The translations under genes and the position numbers were made by a program. The notes below the pieces were generated by a model that worked only from the letters and a program-made list of their open reading frames with translations, was not told the origin of the DNA and did not search any database. Shown here piece by piece: positions 32,521 to 41,028 of a stretch of DNA of 64,000 nucleotides; positions within the stretch are counted from its first letter, which is position 1; each line of letters begins with the position of its first letter. The stretch is from VRUE01 sp963737575 (GTDB taxonomy: Bacteria; Actinomycetota; Thermoleophilia; Solirubrobacterales; 70-9): assembly GCA_963737575.1 (NCBI GenBank), contig CAVTTJ010000009.1:62001-126000 (forward strand), given 5' to 3'.

Positions 32521-35094
32521 TCAGCGAGCAGGGCCGCTCGCGCCGATTTTGAACCTCGCAGTTGCCGGACGGCTCAGGTTCCCTGCAGCGTCAGTCCCGA
32601 TCACGCGGACACGGTGCATGCCCGCCCGCAGGTGCTTGTAAGTCTTCGGCGAGGAGCAGCGCTGGCGTTTACGGCGATCGAGCCGACACGTGAATACGAT
32701 CGGCAGGCTCGACGCTGACGGGTCGCTCGCAGAAAAGATGAGGGTCGCCGCCCGGTGCTGCCTGCGAATCTTCAGACTGATCGTCGGCCCCGCCCGGTCG
32801 AGGACCGGGGCCAACTCGATGGGGTTCGCCTGGACGCTGAACTCGCGAATAGCCGGGGTCGGGTCGGTATTGCCGGTGGGATCGGTGGCCTGGACCGCGA
32901 AGCTGTGAGGGGTTTCCCGCAGTGGGCGAGTCGTGAACGGCGAGCTACAGGCCGAGAAGGGGCTACCGTCCAGTCGGCATTCGAAGGTCGAGCCTGGCTC
33001 ATTGGAGGAGAACGCAAACGTCGGGGTGCTATCGGCGGTGGGGCCAGACGGGCCGGAGTCGATCGCGGTGTCTGGGGCGGTCGTGTCAAGGGTAAATTCG
33101 CGGCTCGCGGAGCCGGTGAAGCCGAATTCATCGGTGCCCAAGACAGTGAAGAGGTGGGGGCCATCCGCCAGTAGGTCCGTCGTGAATGGCGAGCCACATG
33201 CCTCGGTGGGTTCATCGTCGAGCTTGCATTCGAAACTGGCCGACTTATTAGCGTCGAAGTGGAAAGTCGGGGTCGGGTCGTTGATCTTCGAGCCGTCTTC
33301 AGGTCCCAAGATGATCGAGATGATTGGAGGAACGGTATCGAGGGTGAATTCGCGGACCGCCGGTGTCGGGTCGACGTTCCCCGCATCGTCGCGTGCCAGC
33401 ACGGAGAAGATGTGATGGCCTTCGGTGAGTGGGCCCACGGTGAGCGGCGAGGTGCACCCCGAGAAGGCAGCGAAGTCGAGCTTGCATTCGAGGGTCGAGT
33501 TCGGGTCATCGGACGAGAAGGCGAAGGTCGGGGAGCTTTCGTCAGTCAGGCCCGAGGGACCGGAGTCGATCTGGGCGTTAGGGACAATGGTGTCAAGCGT
33601 GAAGCTGCTCGTGGCCGGGGTCTGGTCGGTCTCATCGGCGGCGTTGGTCGCCCGTACTTCGAAGCTGTGGCGGCCATCCGCCAGCGGACCGAGTGTCAGC
33701 GGCGAGCTACAGGGGGAGAATTCTGCGTCATCCAACTTGCACTCGAACGTTGAGCCCGTTTCGTCGGAGCTGAAGCTGAAGGTAGGTGTCGCGTCGTTAG
33801 CAGGCCCTGAGGGTCCGGAGTCGATTTGTGTTTCGGGAACACTGACGAAATGCCGCGCGAAGACGTCATCTCCCGTGGGAATGGGTTCGTGCCGTGACCA
33901 GGCGACAAGGAACCCGCCACTCCCGTCGGCGGCGACCGTGGCTTGTTCCCGTGAAGCCTCGGTCGTCGGGTCGACTCGGACAGCGGAAGTCAGAGCGGTG
34001 CCGGAGGCGTCGAAGCGCCGTGCATAGACGTGGCTTGTGTAGGGAGGGCCAGACGGCACGCCAGCCCAGACGACCGTGAAGCCGCCGTCTGGATCGGCAC
34101 TGATATCGGGAAAACCCGCCGATTCTTGCGTCGGATCGACCTGGACTACGTCGCCCAGCGGAGCGCCTGAGGCATCGAAGCGTCGCGCCTTCACTCCTGC
34201 GGTGAAATTTGTGCCCCAGGCGACGTCGATGCCGCCGCCGCCGTCAGCGGCGATCGCAACCACTCCTGCGCCACCGGTTCCACTTACCGCCTTCTCTTCC
34301 CTCAGCGGAGCGCCCGAGGCCTCGAAGCGTCGCGCGTAGACGACCGTGGGCGAAGAGCCATCCGGTTGTTCGCTTTGCCAAAGTACGGTGAAGTCGCCGT
34401 CTTCTTCGGCGGCGATGTCAGCGCAGCACTGGTCGCCTTCAGTGATGGCGTTGACCGCAATCTCGCCGCCCTGTGGATTGCCGGACACGTCGAAGCGTTG
34501 CGCAAAGATGTTCCAGCCTGCGCCGTCTTCTTGGCTGCAGCCATTGAACGTGTCTAAAGGGTGGGTACAGCTTTCCCAGGCAACGGTGAAGCCGCCGCTG
34601 CCGTCAGCGGCGATCGCAGGAGATCGCTGTTCGCCTGTGGTCGTCGTGTTGACCGTGATCTGGTCGCCGAGCGGCGAACCCGCAGCGTCGAAACGGCGCG
34701 CGTCGATATCGCTGCGCGACCCCCCCTGTCCGCTGCCCTGCCAGGCGATCGTGAAGCCGCCGTCGCCGTCGTCAGCGATTGCGGGGCCTACGAGACCACC
34801 AACGGGCGTCGTGTTGACAGTGATCTCGTCGCTGAGCGGGGCGCCGGAGGCGTCAAAGCTCCGCGCGTAGACGCCGTAGCCGTCCTGTCCGCTGCCCTGC
34901 CAGGCGATCATGAAGTCGCCATTCGGGCTGGCCGCGATCGTTGGGTTGTTCTGGTAGTTCGGGATTGTCGTGTTGACTGGGATTGTCGGCCCGCCGGTCA
35001 CTGCCTCCGCCGTGGGAACCGCGAGGAGGAGCGTCAGCGCCGCAGCCGCGAGTGCGGTACCAGCTAGACGAATCGATCCCGTCCGACCCTTCAT
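32521..35094 (-). CDS. Secreted repeat protein carried by the mobile element
   Basis: 857 residues. ATG 35094 follows GGGAGA at a good distance and starts a signal peptide (LAGTALAAAALTLLLAVPTAEA). The first half has about eight repeats of roughly 45-50 residues built on RRFDASG.PLG..I.VN....G.Q..P.IAAD..GGFTVAW.S, like a seven- or eight-bladed propeller. The second half has five Ig-like modules (DSGPSGP...TPTFSFSSDE.GSTFECKLD, then HSFEVRATD). The style matches host surface proteins, but glutamate codons are mixed GAA/GAG, unlike the chromosomal exported genes. Likely a surface-exposed adhesin-like passenger; the ligand is unknown. Confidence 0.83.
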   Translation of the reverse strand: MKGRTGSIRLAGTALAAAALTLLLAVPTAEAVTGGPTIPVNTTIPNYQNNPTIAASPNGDFMIAWQGSGQDGYGVYARSFDASGAPLSDEITVNTTPVGGLVGPAIADDGDGGFTIAWQGSGQGGSRSDIDARRFDAAGSPLGDQITVNTTTTGEQRSPAIAADGSGGFTVAWESCTHPLDTFNGCSQEDGAGWNIFAQRFDVSGNPQGGEIAVNAITEGDQCCADIAAEEDGDFTVLWQSEQPDGSSPTVVYARRFEASGAPLREEKAVSGTGGAGVVAIAADGGGGIDVAWGTNFTAGVKARRFDASGAPLGDVVQVDPTQESAGFPDISADPDGGFTVVWAGVPSGPPYTSHVYARRFDASGTALTSAVRVDPTTEASREQATVAADGSGGFLVAWSRHEPIPTGDDVFARHFVSVPETQIDSGPSGPANDATPTFSFSSDETGSTFECKLDDAEFSPCSSPLTLGPLADGRHSFEVRATNAADETDQTPATSSFTLDTIVPNAQIDSGPSGLTDESSPTFAFSSDDPNSTLECKLDFAAFSGCTSPLTVGPLTEGHHIFSVLARDDAGNVDPTPAVREFTLDTVPPIISIILGPEDGSKINDPTPTFHFDANKSASFECKLDDEPTEACGSPFTTDLLADGPHLFTVLGTDEFGFTGSASREFTLDTTAPDTAIDSGPSGPTADSTPTFAFSSNEPGSTFECRLDGSPFSACSSPFTTRPLRETPHSFAVQATDPTGNTDPTPAIREFSVQANPIELAPVLDRAGPTISLKIRRQHRAATLIFSASDPSASSLPIVFTCRLDRRKRQRCSSPKTYKHLRAGMHRVRVIGTDAAGNLSRPATARFKIGASGPAR

Positions 35095-35200
35095 TCGGTG
35101 CTTGTCTCCCGGTCCTGCTGGGCACCAAGAACCCCCGGTGCGCCCCCTTTTCAGCCTGCATCTCACATGGTAGGGGTCCGAAGGCTTATGCGAAATGGTG

Positions 35201-35219
35201 AGGAGGAGGAGGAGGAGGG
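35201..35219 (+). repeat. (AGG)n triplet run
   Basis: Six tandem AGG triplets in the gap between the secreted-protein gene and the next gene of the element. The run could vary in length by slippage; it is not inside a gene. Confidence 0.6.
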
Positions 35220-35269
35220 AGACAGCAGGGCAAGCACGGCTCCCGTTCGCTCCTGTGTCGATCGGGGCC

Positions 35270-35809
35270 TCAATCGTCGGCGGAAGGTGCAGGTAACCCG
35301 TCTACCCGCTCGGACACCTCGACGGCGATCCCGTCGAGAACGATCCCGCGGGCTTTCAACTCCCGTTTGATCTCCTCAAACGATCTGCGGACGATGTGGG
35401 TCGGTTCGCCCTTCAAGATTTGAGCCTTGTCGCGATGGATCGCCGCTCCAACATCGAGATTCCGGACGGCAGTCGATAGATCGCGGGGGGCAATCTGATC
35501 GACCTCGCCCGCCAACCGCTCGACCATCCGGGCCGAGACGGCCATCTCACGCGCCGCAAGGTCAGCGTGCGCCTCTGCCGCCTGCGCCTGAAGTCGCGGC
35601 AGAACTTCACCACGTACGACCTCGTATCGCTCGGCGTGCTTGCCGTTGCGCCAGCGGCGCAAGGTCTGCGGGTCGATCGAGAGTCCTCCTGTCGCCAAGC
35701 TGCGCGACGCTTCCTCGGCGTTGCCATTGGCTTCGGCGAGCCGCAATAGCCCACGCTCGATCTGTTCTGGATCGAAGGACGGGCGGGGGACACCGGGGCG
35801 AGCGGCCAC
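35270..35809 (-). CDS. HTH protein resembling phage small terminase/regulatory proteins
   Basis: 179 residues from GTG 35809, which has GGAGG nine bases upstream (TTG 35830 is an alternative). The N-terminal part, EQIERGLLRLAEANGNAEEASRSL....SIDPQTLRRWRNGKHAERY, looks like a helix-turn-helix of the small-terminase or transposase type, where the protein tests successive rows for a DNA target. The rest is helical and charged (LAAREMAVSARMVERLAGEVDQI; IVRRSFEEIKRELKARGIV). It belongs to the mobile element and is the best phage-like signal there. No large terminase is present, so packaging is not demonstrated. Confidence 0.62.
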   Translation of the reverse strand: MAARPGVPRPSFDPEQIERGLLRLAEANGNAEEASRSLATGGLSIDPQTLRRWRNGKHAERYEVVRGEVLPRLQAQAAEAHADLAAREMAVSARMVERLAGEVDQIAPRDLSTAVRNLDVGAAIHRDKAQILKGEPTHIVRRSFEEIKRELKARGIVLDGIAVEVSERVDGLPAPSADD

Positions 35810-35885
35810 GGGCGCGTTTACCTCCGGCAATCTACGGCGGACGCGTGGCGATCGACTACCCCGGGAACGATGGAAAGCCGCCCCC

Positions 35886-36362
35886 TCACGCTACTTCGGC
35901 CCCTGCTTCGGCAGCCTCGACGGCTTCGGCTTCCCTCAGAGCTTCGGCGTTGGCGTTTGCGTAGTCCTGTTCTTCGCCTGCGTCTTGCATGTGGTCGGCC
36001 AGGACTTGTCGGCGGTAGTCGTCGTCGTCGTGGATGTCTCCGATGACGCCGCGCTTGAAAGCGCCCTCTACGTCGGGGGGGCCTGTGCCTGCCTGGTCGA
36101 TTGCGAGGGCTTCCGTCTCGCGTCGTGTGAGAGGGACTCCGCGCTCTCGCTCTGCCCGTTTTGCCTGTGCGGCGAATTCGCTCCCTCGATCTTCGGGGGC
36201 CTGCGCAAGTTCCTGCTCGGCCTGTTCTTCAAGGTCGGCGCTCACCTGCTCTGCGACCAGTTGGTAATCCTCGCCGTACTCGCCGTCTAGGGCTGCTTCA
36301 AGGTCGGCCACGTCCTCGAACTCAAAGGACTCGCCGTCCATCGTGTAGACGATCGGGTTCAT
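35886..36362 (-). CDS. Acidic hypothetical protein of the mobile element
   Basis: 158 residues, very acidic, rich in Glu, Ala and Asp, with few hydrophobic core positions (DLEEQAEQELAQAPEDRG; AEALREAEAVEAAEAG). It starts at ATG 36362, which overlaps the stop of the upstream gene by ATGA, so the two are coupled. No family recognised. Acidity and coupling suit a partner or DNA-mimic-like protein, but this is only a guess. Confidence 0.6.
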   Translation of the reverse strand: MNPIVYTMDGESFEFEDVADLEAALDGEYGEDYQLVAEQVSADLEEQAEQELAQAPEDRGSEFAAQAKRAERERGVPLTRRETEALAIDQAGTGPPDVEGAFKRGVIGDIHDDDDYRRQVLADHMQDAGEEQDYANANAEALREAEAVEAAEAGAEVA

Positions 36363-37132
36363 GCTGCCGCCCCCTCGGGTTCTTGGGCAAGCTCGGCGCG
36401 GGCCGCGATTGCCTCGTCTAGATCGTCGCCGACCGTTCGCCAGCGGCGTCGACCGTCCTCCTGCCAGGTGATCTCATAGACCCGGCCGGTGGGGCGGTCT
36501 GTGAAGTAGATGCCTTCGTGTCCCGGCAGGCGTTTCCGGCGTCGCGGCCCGGACGGTTTCTCTGAGGGGGCCGCGATCATCGTTTGCAGGTGGCTGATCT
36601 GGCCGTCTTTGGAGGCGACCTCCGCCCGTAGCTCGGCGACCTCGACGGTCAGGGCGTCCCGCTCCCGTATCGCCCCTGTCGCAGCGTCTGCGGCCTCTCG
36701 CGCGGTCTGAGCCTCAGCTTGGGACGCAGCCGCTTCTCGGCTCGCCTGCTCGCCTCTCTGACCGGCGTGCGCGAGGGCATCCTCGACCGCTACGGCGACA
36801 AGCTCGTCAAGGGTCGCGGACGGCAACGGGGCAGGTCCATCGACTCCGAGCCGCCCGAAAAGCTCGGCCTGTGACGGCCCCACGGCGTACTCGACTCCGC
36901 CCGCGCCGACACTCCCGTTTAGGGCGTAGAGGGCGACGATTCGCAAATCATCCTGCGGTCGAGCCTCGACGTATTGGGCGAAGGTTCGGAGACTCTCGAC
37001 GTGGCGGGCTGCGTCGCCACCTAGCGCGGCTTCGGCGGCGTCGGCCTGTCCGCGAACGTGTCCCGCGATCGCCGGGGCCAGCCCGTCGCTGCCCGCACGT
37101 CGTCGCAACGTCGATTCCGATGTCTGATCCAT
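36359..37132 (-). CDS. Coiled-coil hypothetical protein of the mobile element
   Basis: 257 residues. The middle (about 120-185) is a long Ala/Glu-rich coiled coil (EQASREAAASQAEAQTAREA). The C-terminal third (GHEGIYFTDRPTGRVYEITWQEDGRRRWRTVG) contains a compact beta-hairpin repeat of the kind found in DNA-binding arms of phage integrases and related proteins, so DNA binding is possible. It is the first gene of the leftward element operon, starting at ATG 37132. Confidence 0.62.
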   Translation of the reverse strand: MDQTSESTLRRRAGSDGLAPAIAGHVRGQADAAEAALGGDAARHVESLRTFAQYVEARPQDDLRIVALYALNGSVGAGGVEYAVGPSQAELFGRLGVDGPAPLPSATLDELVAVAVEDALAHAGQRGEQASREAAASQAEAQTAREAADAATGAIRERDALTVEVAELRAEVASKDGQISHLQTMIAAPSEKPSGPRRRKRLPGHEGIYFTDRPTGRVYEITWQEDGRRRWRTVGDDLDEAIAARAELAQEPEGAAA

Positions 37133-37194
37133 GAATCGAAACTACTCCGGAGCGGGGCAAGGTGGGGCGGTCTGGAACCGTTTTCGCGGGGTGC

Positions 37195-37215
37195 GTTGCC
37201 ACTTTGTTGCCACCC
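37195..37215. repeat. Right TTGCCAC direct-repeat pair
   Basis: Same 21 bases as 31418-31438, here outside any gene, about 70 bases inside the tRNA end of the element. TTGCCAC occurs twice with an 11-base period. Confidence 0.5.
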
Positions 37216-37251
37216 TGCGCTTTTTCGTTTCCGTTTGTTTCCCTAGAAACG

Positions 37252-37278
37252 AAAAAACCCCGCCTGAGCGGGGCTTTT
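37252..37278 (-). terminator. Rho-independent terminator after tRNA-Met
   Basis: Six-bp stem CCCCGC/GCGGGG with a four-base loop, A6 on the left and T4 on the right. Read on the minus strand it has a T6 tail and lies five bases after the tRNA end. It is inside the mobile element, so the element seems to supply the terminator of the tRNA. Confidence 0.8.
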
Positions 37279-37283
37279 CGATG

Positions 37284-37325
37284 TGCCGGAGGAGGGACTC
37301 GAACCCCCGACACGCGGATTATGAT
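37284..37325 (-). repeat. Right attachment site (within tRNA-Met)
   Basis: The 3' 42 bases of the tRNA gene, identical to 31269-31310. The crossover must lie in this stretch. Confidence 0.88.
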
Positions 37326-37357
37326 TCCGCTGCTCTAACCAGCTGAGCTACTCCGGC
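37284..37357 (-). tRNA. tRNA-Met (anticodon CAT)
   Basis: 74 bases. Acceptor GCCGGAG pairs with CTCCGGC plus discriminator A; D arm GCTC/GAGC; anticodon stem GCGGA/TCCGC with loop ATCATAA, so anticodon CAT; T arm closes with TTCGAGT. Elongator Met is the likeliest identity; an Ile tRNA with modified CAT is less likely. CCA is not encoded. Its 3' part is the insertion site of the mobile element (42-bp copy at 31269). Confidence 0.95.
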
Positions 37358-37394
37358 GGGACGCCGGATGGTAACGGCGGGTTTGCCCTCGCGA

Positions 37395-37769
37395 CTAGGC
37401 GACGGGCTGGGCCATCGGCGGGCCGTCCATCGGCGGGCCGTACTTGTTGTCGCCCGGATCGCTCTTCTCCAGGTAGAAGATCAACAACACGATGAAGCCG
37501 ATGATCGGGATCAGCCCGATCAGGATCCACCAGCCGGTGCGGTCGGTGTCGTGCAGGCGCCGGATTGCGACCGAGAGGTTGGGCAGCAGCAGGCCCAGCG
37601 CGACAATGATCCATACGATCGTGGTCCCGAGGATCGCGTCGATGATCTCGGCGCCGATGTACACCAAGATCCCGAAGAGGAACCACCACCAGAAGGCCGG
37701 TTTGTTGGCCCGACCATCGAACTTCGTGTAGTGGTCGAAGCCTGATTTGACAGCCTCGGAAAAGCTCAT
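37395..37769 (-). CDS. DUF805 family membrane protein
   Basis: 124 residues from ATG 37769 with GAGAGG upstream. The pattern FDGRANKPAFWWWFLFG, LLLPNLSVAIRRLHDTDRTGWWILI and a last helix (IIGFIVLLIFYLEKSDPGDN.YG) is diagnostic of DUF805 (YhaH-like) small membrane proteins. Three membrane helices are seen. The family's function is unknown. It lies just past the tRNA end of the mobile element on the chromosome side. Confidence 0.88.
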   Translation of the reverse strand: MSFSEAVKSGFDHYTKFDGRANKPAFWWWFLFGILVYIGAEIIDAILGTTIVWIIVALGLLLPNLSVAIRRLHDTDRTGWWILIGLIPIIGFIVLLIFYLEKSDPGDNKYGPPMDGPPMAQPVA

Positions 37770-37833
37770 CGAGTGCCTCTCCCTCTCGCACATCGTTTGG
37801 CGCACGCGCCCGGTTGAGCAAGGAAACTAGACG

Positions 37834-38724
37834 ATGGCGCCGATGCTTCTTTCCGTTCCCAACATTTCCGAGGGTCGCGACGAGGCCCGGATCGCCTCGG
37901 TCGAGGACGCCATCACCGCCGGCGTGACCCTCCTCGATCGCCACACCGACGCCGACCACAACCGCACGGTCTTCACTCTGGCGGGGGAGGCGGAGGCGCT
38001 CCAGGGCGCGCTGGACGCCGGCGCCGCGGCGGCGGTCGAGGCGATCGACATGTCCGCCCACGAGGGCCTGCACCCGGCGATCGGGGCCGTGGACGTCTGT
38101 CCGATCGTCTGGGTCGAGGCTGCCGATCGCGAAGCCGCCCAGGTCGCCGCGAAGGAGACCGCGACCCGGATCGGCGCGCTCGGGGTGCCGGTGTTTCTCT
38201 ACGGGGACCTGGCGACGGCGCCCGACCGCGCCGAGCGGGCCTACTTCCGCAACGGAGGCCTGCGCGAGCTTTGGCTGAGGATGGAGGGGGGAGAGCTCCG
38301 GCCCGATGCCGGGCCCGATCTCCCGCATCGAAGCGCGGGCGCGACGCTGGTCACAGCGCGACCGCCGCTGGCCGCCTTCAACGTCGAGCTCGACAGCGGC
38401 GACGCCGAGGTCGCGAAATCGGTGGCCGCAGGGTTGCGTGAGTCCGGCGGCGGCCTGCCCGGGGTGCGGGCGATCGGCTTACCACTGTCCTCCGGGAGGA
38501 CGCAGGTCTCGACCAACGTCCATGACCCTCTCTCGGTCCCGCTTGGCCGCGTCGTCGCGATGATCCGGGAGCTCGCGGCCCCGCTCGGCGCGCGCCCACT
38601 CGAGGCCGAGCTGATCGGGTTGGTGCCCGTGGCGGCCCTGGCCGGCTACCCGGATGACGTGCCCATCGACGGCCTCGACCCTGCCCGGGACACGATCGAG
38701 GGCCGCCTCGGGGGCTCCTCCTAG
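37834..38724 (+). CDS. Glutamate formiminotransferase
   Basis: 296 residues. The family is clear from SVPNISEGRD at the N-terminus, DRHTDADHNRTVFTL, SAHEGLHPAIGAVDVCPIVW and the C-terminal STNVHDPLSVPLGRVV. The enzyme moves a formimino group from formiminoglutamate to tetrahydrofolate, the last step of one route of histidine breakdown; no cyclodeaminase domain is attached. The start ATG 37834 has AAGGA nine bases upstream; the internal ATG at 37843 is less likely. It has no other histidine-degradation gene beside it. Confidence 0.9.
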   Translation: MAPMLLSVPNISEGRDEARIASVEDAITAGVTLLDRHTDADHNRTVFTLAGEAEALQGALDAGAAAAVEAIDMSAHEGLHPAIGAVDVCPIVWVEAADREAAQVAAKETATRIGALGVPVFLYGDLATAPDRAERAYFRNGGLRELWLRMEGGELRPDAGPDLPHRSAGATLVTARPPLAAFNVELDSGDAEVAKSVAAGLRESGGGLPGVRAIGLPLSSGRTQVSTNVHDPLSVPLGRVVAMIRELAAPLGARPLEAELIGLVPVAALAGYPDDVPIDGLDPARDTIEGRLGGSS

Positions 38725-38738
38725 ATAAATTGTTCGCG

Positions 38739-39110
38739 GTGGCACAGACCAAGAAGAAGCGCCGTCGCAAGCACCGCGGGACCCAGGGAGGCCGGATCGA
38801 CACCAAGCGCCGGACCGGCCGGCCTCAAAGCCGGGAGGAGGCGAAGGCCCGCGCCCGATCCCGCCGCAAGCCGGAACCGAAAACGGATGCGCCACCGACC
38901 TGGCGCCAGTCGGCGATCCGCGGAGCCATCGCGGCGGCAATCTTCATCGTGATCCTCCTCGTCCTCTTCGGCCGCACTCCCGCCCAGTCGCTCGGGCTCG
39001 GAGCCTTCATGCTCCTCTTCTACATCCCGGGCGGCTACTTCTTCGACACGATGATGTGGCGCAAACGGGAGCGGGCGCGGATCCGCGCCGCCGAAGACCA
39101 GCGCAGGTAG
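38739..39110 (+). CDS. Basic membrane protein, hypothetical
   Basis: 123 residues from GTG 38739 (TTG 38730 is nine bases earlier). The first 50 residues are strongly basic (AQTKKKRRRKHRGTQGGRID), followed by two membrane helices (IRGAIAAAIFIVILLVLFG and LGAFMLLFYIPGGYFFD) and another basic tail. The conserved start MAQTKKKRRRKHRGTQ recurs in this lineage. It could bind RNA, DNA or the ribosome near the membrane. Its stop overlaps the next start by one base. Confidence 0.78.
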   Translation: MAQTKKKRRRKHRGTQGGRIDTKRRTGRPQSREEAKARARSRRKPEPKTDAPPTWRQSAIRGAIAAAIFIVILLVLFGRTPAQSLGLGAFMLLFYIPGGYFFDTMMWRKRERARIRAAEDQRR

Positions 39111-39754
39111 TGGCGCTCGAGGTACAGACGCTCACCGTCGGCCCGTTCGCCGAGAACTGCTTCCTGCTCCACGCGGAGGGGTCCGACCGGCTCCTCATCG
39201 TCGACCCCGGGGAGGAGCCCGAGCGGCTCCTGAACGCGGCCGAGCACGCGGGCGGCAGGATCGAGGCGATCCTGATCACCCACTGCCACATCGACCACAT
39301 CGGTGCCGTCTCGCCCGTCGCGGCGGCCACCGGAGCGCCGGTCTATTGCCCTGAGCTCGAAGCCAACCTTCTCTCCGAAATCAGCACGATCGTCCAGGTG
39401 CCGGGAATGGGGCCGTATGAGAACTACGAGCCAGACGAGCTGCTTCGCGGCGGCGAGACCATCGAGCTCGCCGGCCTGACCCTCGACGTGATCGCGACAC
39501 CCGGCCACGCCCCTGGCCACGTCACCTACTCGGTGCGGGGGGAGGACGCGATCTTCTCCGGCGACGTCCTCTTCCAGAGCTCGGTCGGACGCGTCGACCT
39601 TCCGGGAGGGGACGGGCCGACGCTGCTGCGCTCGATCCAGACCCTGTTCGACAAACACCCAGCCGAGACCGACGTCTACGCCGGGCACATGGGCCCGACC
39701 ACGCTCGGCGCCGAGCGGGCGACCAACCCCTTCCTCACCGAGCTGTCGAGGTAG
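39110..39754 (+). CDS. MBL-fold metallo-hydrolase (glyoxalase II-like)
   Basis: 214 residues from GTG 39110. The metal site is THCHIDH (HxHxDH), with further ligands in GHAPGH, FSGDVLF and YAGHMGP. The short form without the glyoxalase C-terminal domain matches YcbL-type MBL hydrolases. The reaction may be a thioester hydrolysis. It overlaps the upstream gene and lies 38 bases before hisS, so it belongs to the same transcription unit. Confidence 0.87.
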   Translation: MALEVQTLTVGPFAENCFLLHAEGSDRLLIVDPGEEPERLLNAAEHAGGRIEAILITHCHIDHIGAVSPVAAATGAPVYCPELEANLLSEISTIVQVPGMGPYENYEPDELLRGGETIELAGLTLDVIATPGHAPGHVTYSVRGEDAIFSGDVLFQSSVGRVDLPGGDGPTLLRSIQTLFDKHPAETDVYAGHMGPTTLGAERATNPFLTELSR

Positions 39755-39792
39755 GCGGCGGGCGCTCCCGCCCGAAGGTAAGGTCGCCGACC

Positions 39793-41028
39793 ATGGCGAG
39801 CAAATTCCAGGCGCCGCGCGGAACCTCCGACGCCCTCCCGGCCGATGCCCGCGCCCGCGCCCGCGTCGAGGCCGCGGCGGCGGCGATCTGCGCCCGCGCC
39901 GGGTACGAGCCGATCGCGACCCCGATCTTCGAGGACACCGAGCTTTTCGAGCGGGGCGTCGGCCGCTCGACCGACATCGTCCGCAAGGAGATGTTCACCT
40001 TCGAGGACAAGGGCGGCCGCAGCATCACCCTCCGGCCCGAGGGCACCGCTCCGATCTGCCGCGCCTACCTCGAGCACGGGCTGCAGAAACAGGCGCAGCC
40101 GGTGAAGCTCTTCTACGCCGGCCCGTTCTTCCGCCACGAGCGGCCCCAGGCGGGCCGCTACCGCCAGTTCCACCAGATCGGCGCCGAGGCGATCGGGACC
40201 GACTCGCCGCTTGCCGACGCCGAGGTGATCGCGCTTCTCAACGACCTCCTCGCCGAGCTCGGCGTCCCCGGGGTCGAGCTCCGCCTCGGCAGCCTCGGCT
40301 CACCCGACTCACGCCGCGAGTACCTCGAGGAGCTGAAGGCCCACCTGCGCGCCAACGAGGGCAAGCTCTCGAAGGAGGTCAGGGAGCGAATCGAGATCAA
40401 CCCGCTGCGCGCCTTCGACGCCGACGACGAGGGAACGCGCGGTGTGATGGCCGAGGCCCCGACCATCGTCGAGCGCCTCGCCGGCGAGGACGCCGAGCAC
40501 TTCGCCGCGGTCCGTGCCCTTCTCGACGCCGCCGGGATCGCGTACGAGATCGACCCCACGCTGGTCCGCGGACTCGACTACTACACGCGGACGATCTTCT
40601 CATTCGTCTGCGAGGGCCTCGGGGCGCAGTCGGAGGTCGGCGGCGGCGGCCGCTACGACGGCCTGATCGAGCAGCTCGGCGGCCCGCCGACCCCGGCGAT
40701 CGGGTGGGCGGCGGGGATCGAGCGGATCCTTCTGGCAATCGGCGAGGAGGAGGCCGGGCCGGGCCGCGACGCTTTCCTCGCGGCGGCCGACGACGAGCAG
40801 CGCCCGCGCGCCCTGGCGCTCGCGACGGAGCTCCGCAACGCCGGCCTCTCGGCCGAGGTCGACCTCGCGGGGCGCGGCCTCAAGGGACAGCTGAAGCACG
40901 CCGACCGGATCGGGGCCCGCCGCGTCCTGATCCTCGACGCCGACGGGTCGGCACAGCTGCGCGACATGGAGAGCGGCGAGCAGCGCTCCGTCGACCCGGC
41001 GAAGGCCCTGGAGGAGCTCGGCCGGTGA
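39793..41028 (+). CDS. hisS: Histidine--tRNA ligase
   Basis: 411 residues, class II synthetase. Motif I region (APRGTSDALP, PIFEDTELFERGVG), motif 2 with FRHERPQAGRYRQFHQIG, the His-binding RGLDYYTRTIFSFV and motif 3 GWAAGIERIL are all present. The C-terminal anticodon domain is intact (LEELGR end). ATG 39793 follows a gap of 38 bases. Its stop overlaps aspS (GTGA). Glutamate is GAG throughout the first 100 codons. Confidence 0.97.
   Translation: MASKFQAPRGTSDALPADARARARVEAAAAAICARAGYEPIATPIFEDTELFERGVGRSTDIVRKEMFTFEDKGGRSITLRPEGTAPICRAYLEHGLQKQAQPVKLFYAGPFFRHERPQAGRYRQFHQIGAEAIGTDSPLADAEVIALLNDLLAELGVPGVELRLGSLGSPDSRREYLEELKAHLRANEGKLSKEVRERIEINPLRAFDADDEGTRGVMAEAPTIVERLAGEDAEHFAAVRALLDAAGIAYEIDPTLVRGLDYYTRTIFSFVCEGLGAQSEVGGGGRYDGLIEQLGGPPTPAIGWAAGIERILLAIGEEEAGPGRDAFLAAADDEQRPRALALATELRNAGLSAEVDLAGRGLKGQLKHADRIGARRVLILDADGSAQLRDMESGEQRSVDPAKALEELGR

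Larger units (their letters stand above)
31269..37325. mobile_element. Integrated element in the 3' end of tRNA-Met
   Basis: The 42 bases at the 3' end of the tRNA-Met gene (37284-37325) are repeated exactly at 31269-31310 in the same orientation. Between the two lie a tyrosine recombinase beside the left copy, a large secreted repeat protein, and three small genes without known housekeeping function, all on the minus strand. This is the standard layout of an element that entered a tRNA gene by site-specific recombination and rebuilt it. There is no replication, packaging or conjugation module in the 6 kb, so the element is either minimal, dependent on a helper, or decayed. Parts of it have lower GC than the flanks (32,210-32,460). 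Confidence 0.85.

Noticed and set aside
31311..37283. Complete prophage
   Set aside because: No capsid, portal, large terminase, tail or lysis gene; only one small-terminase-like HTH protein and an integrase.
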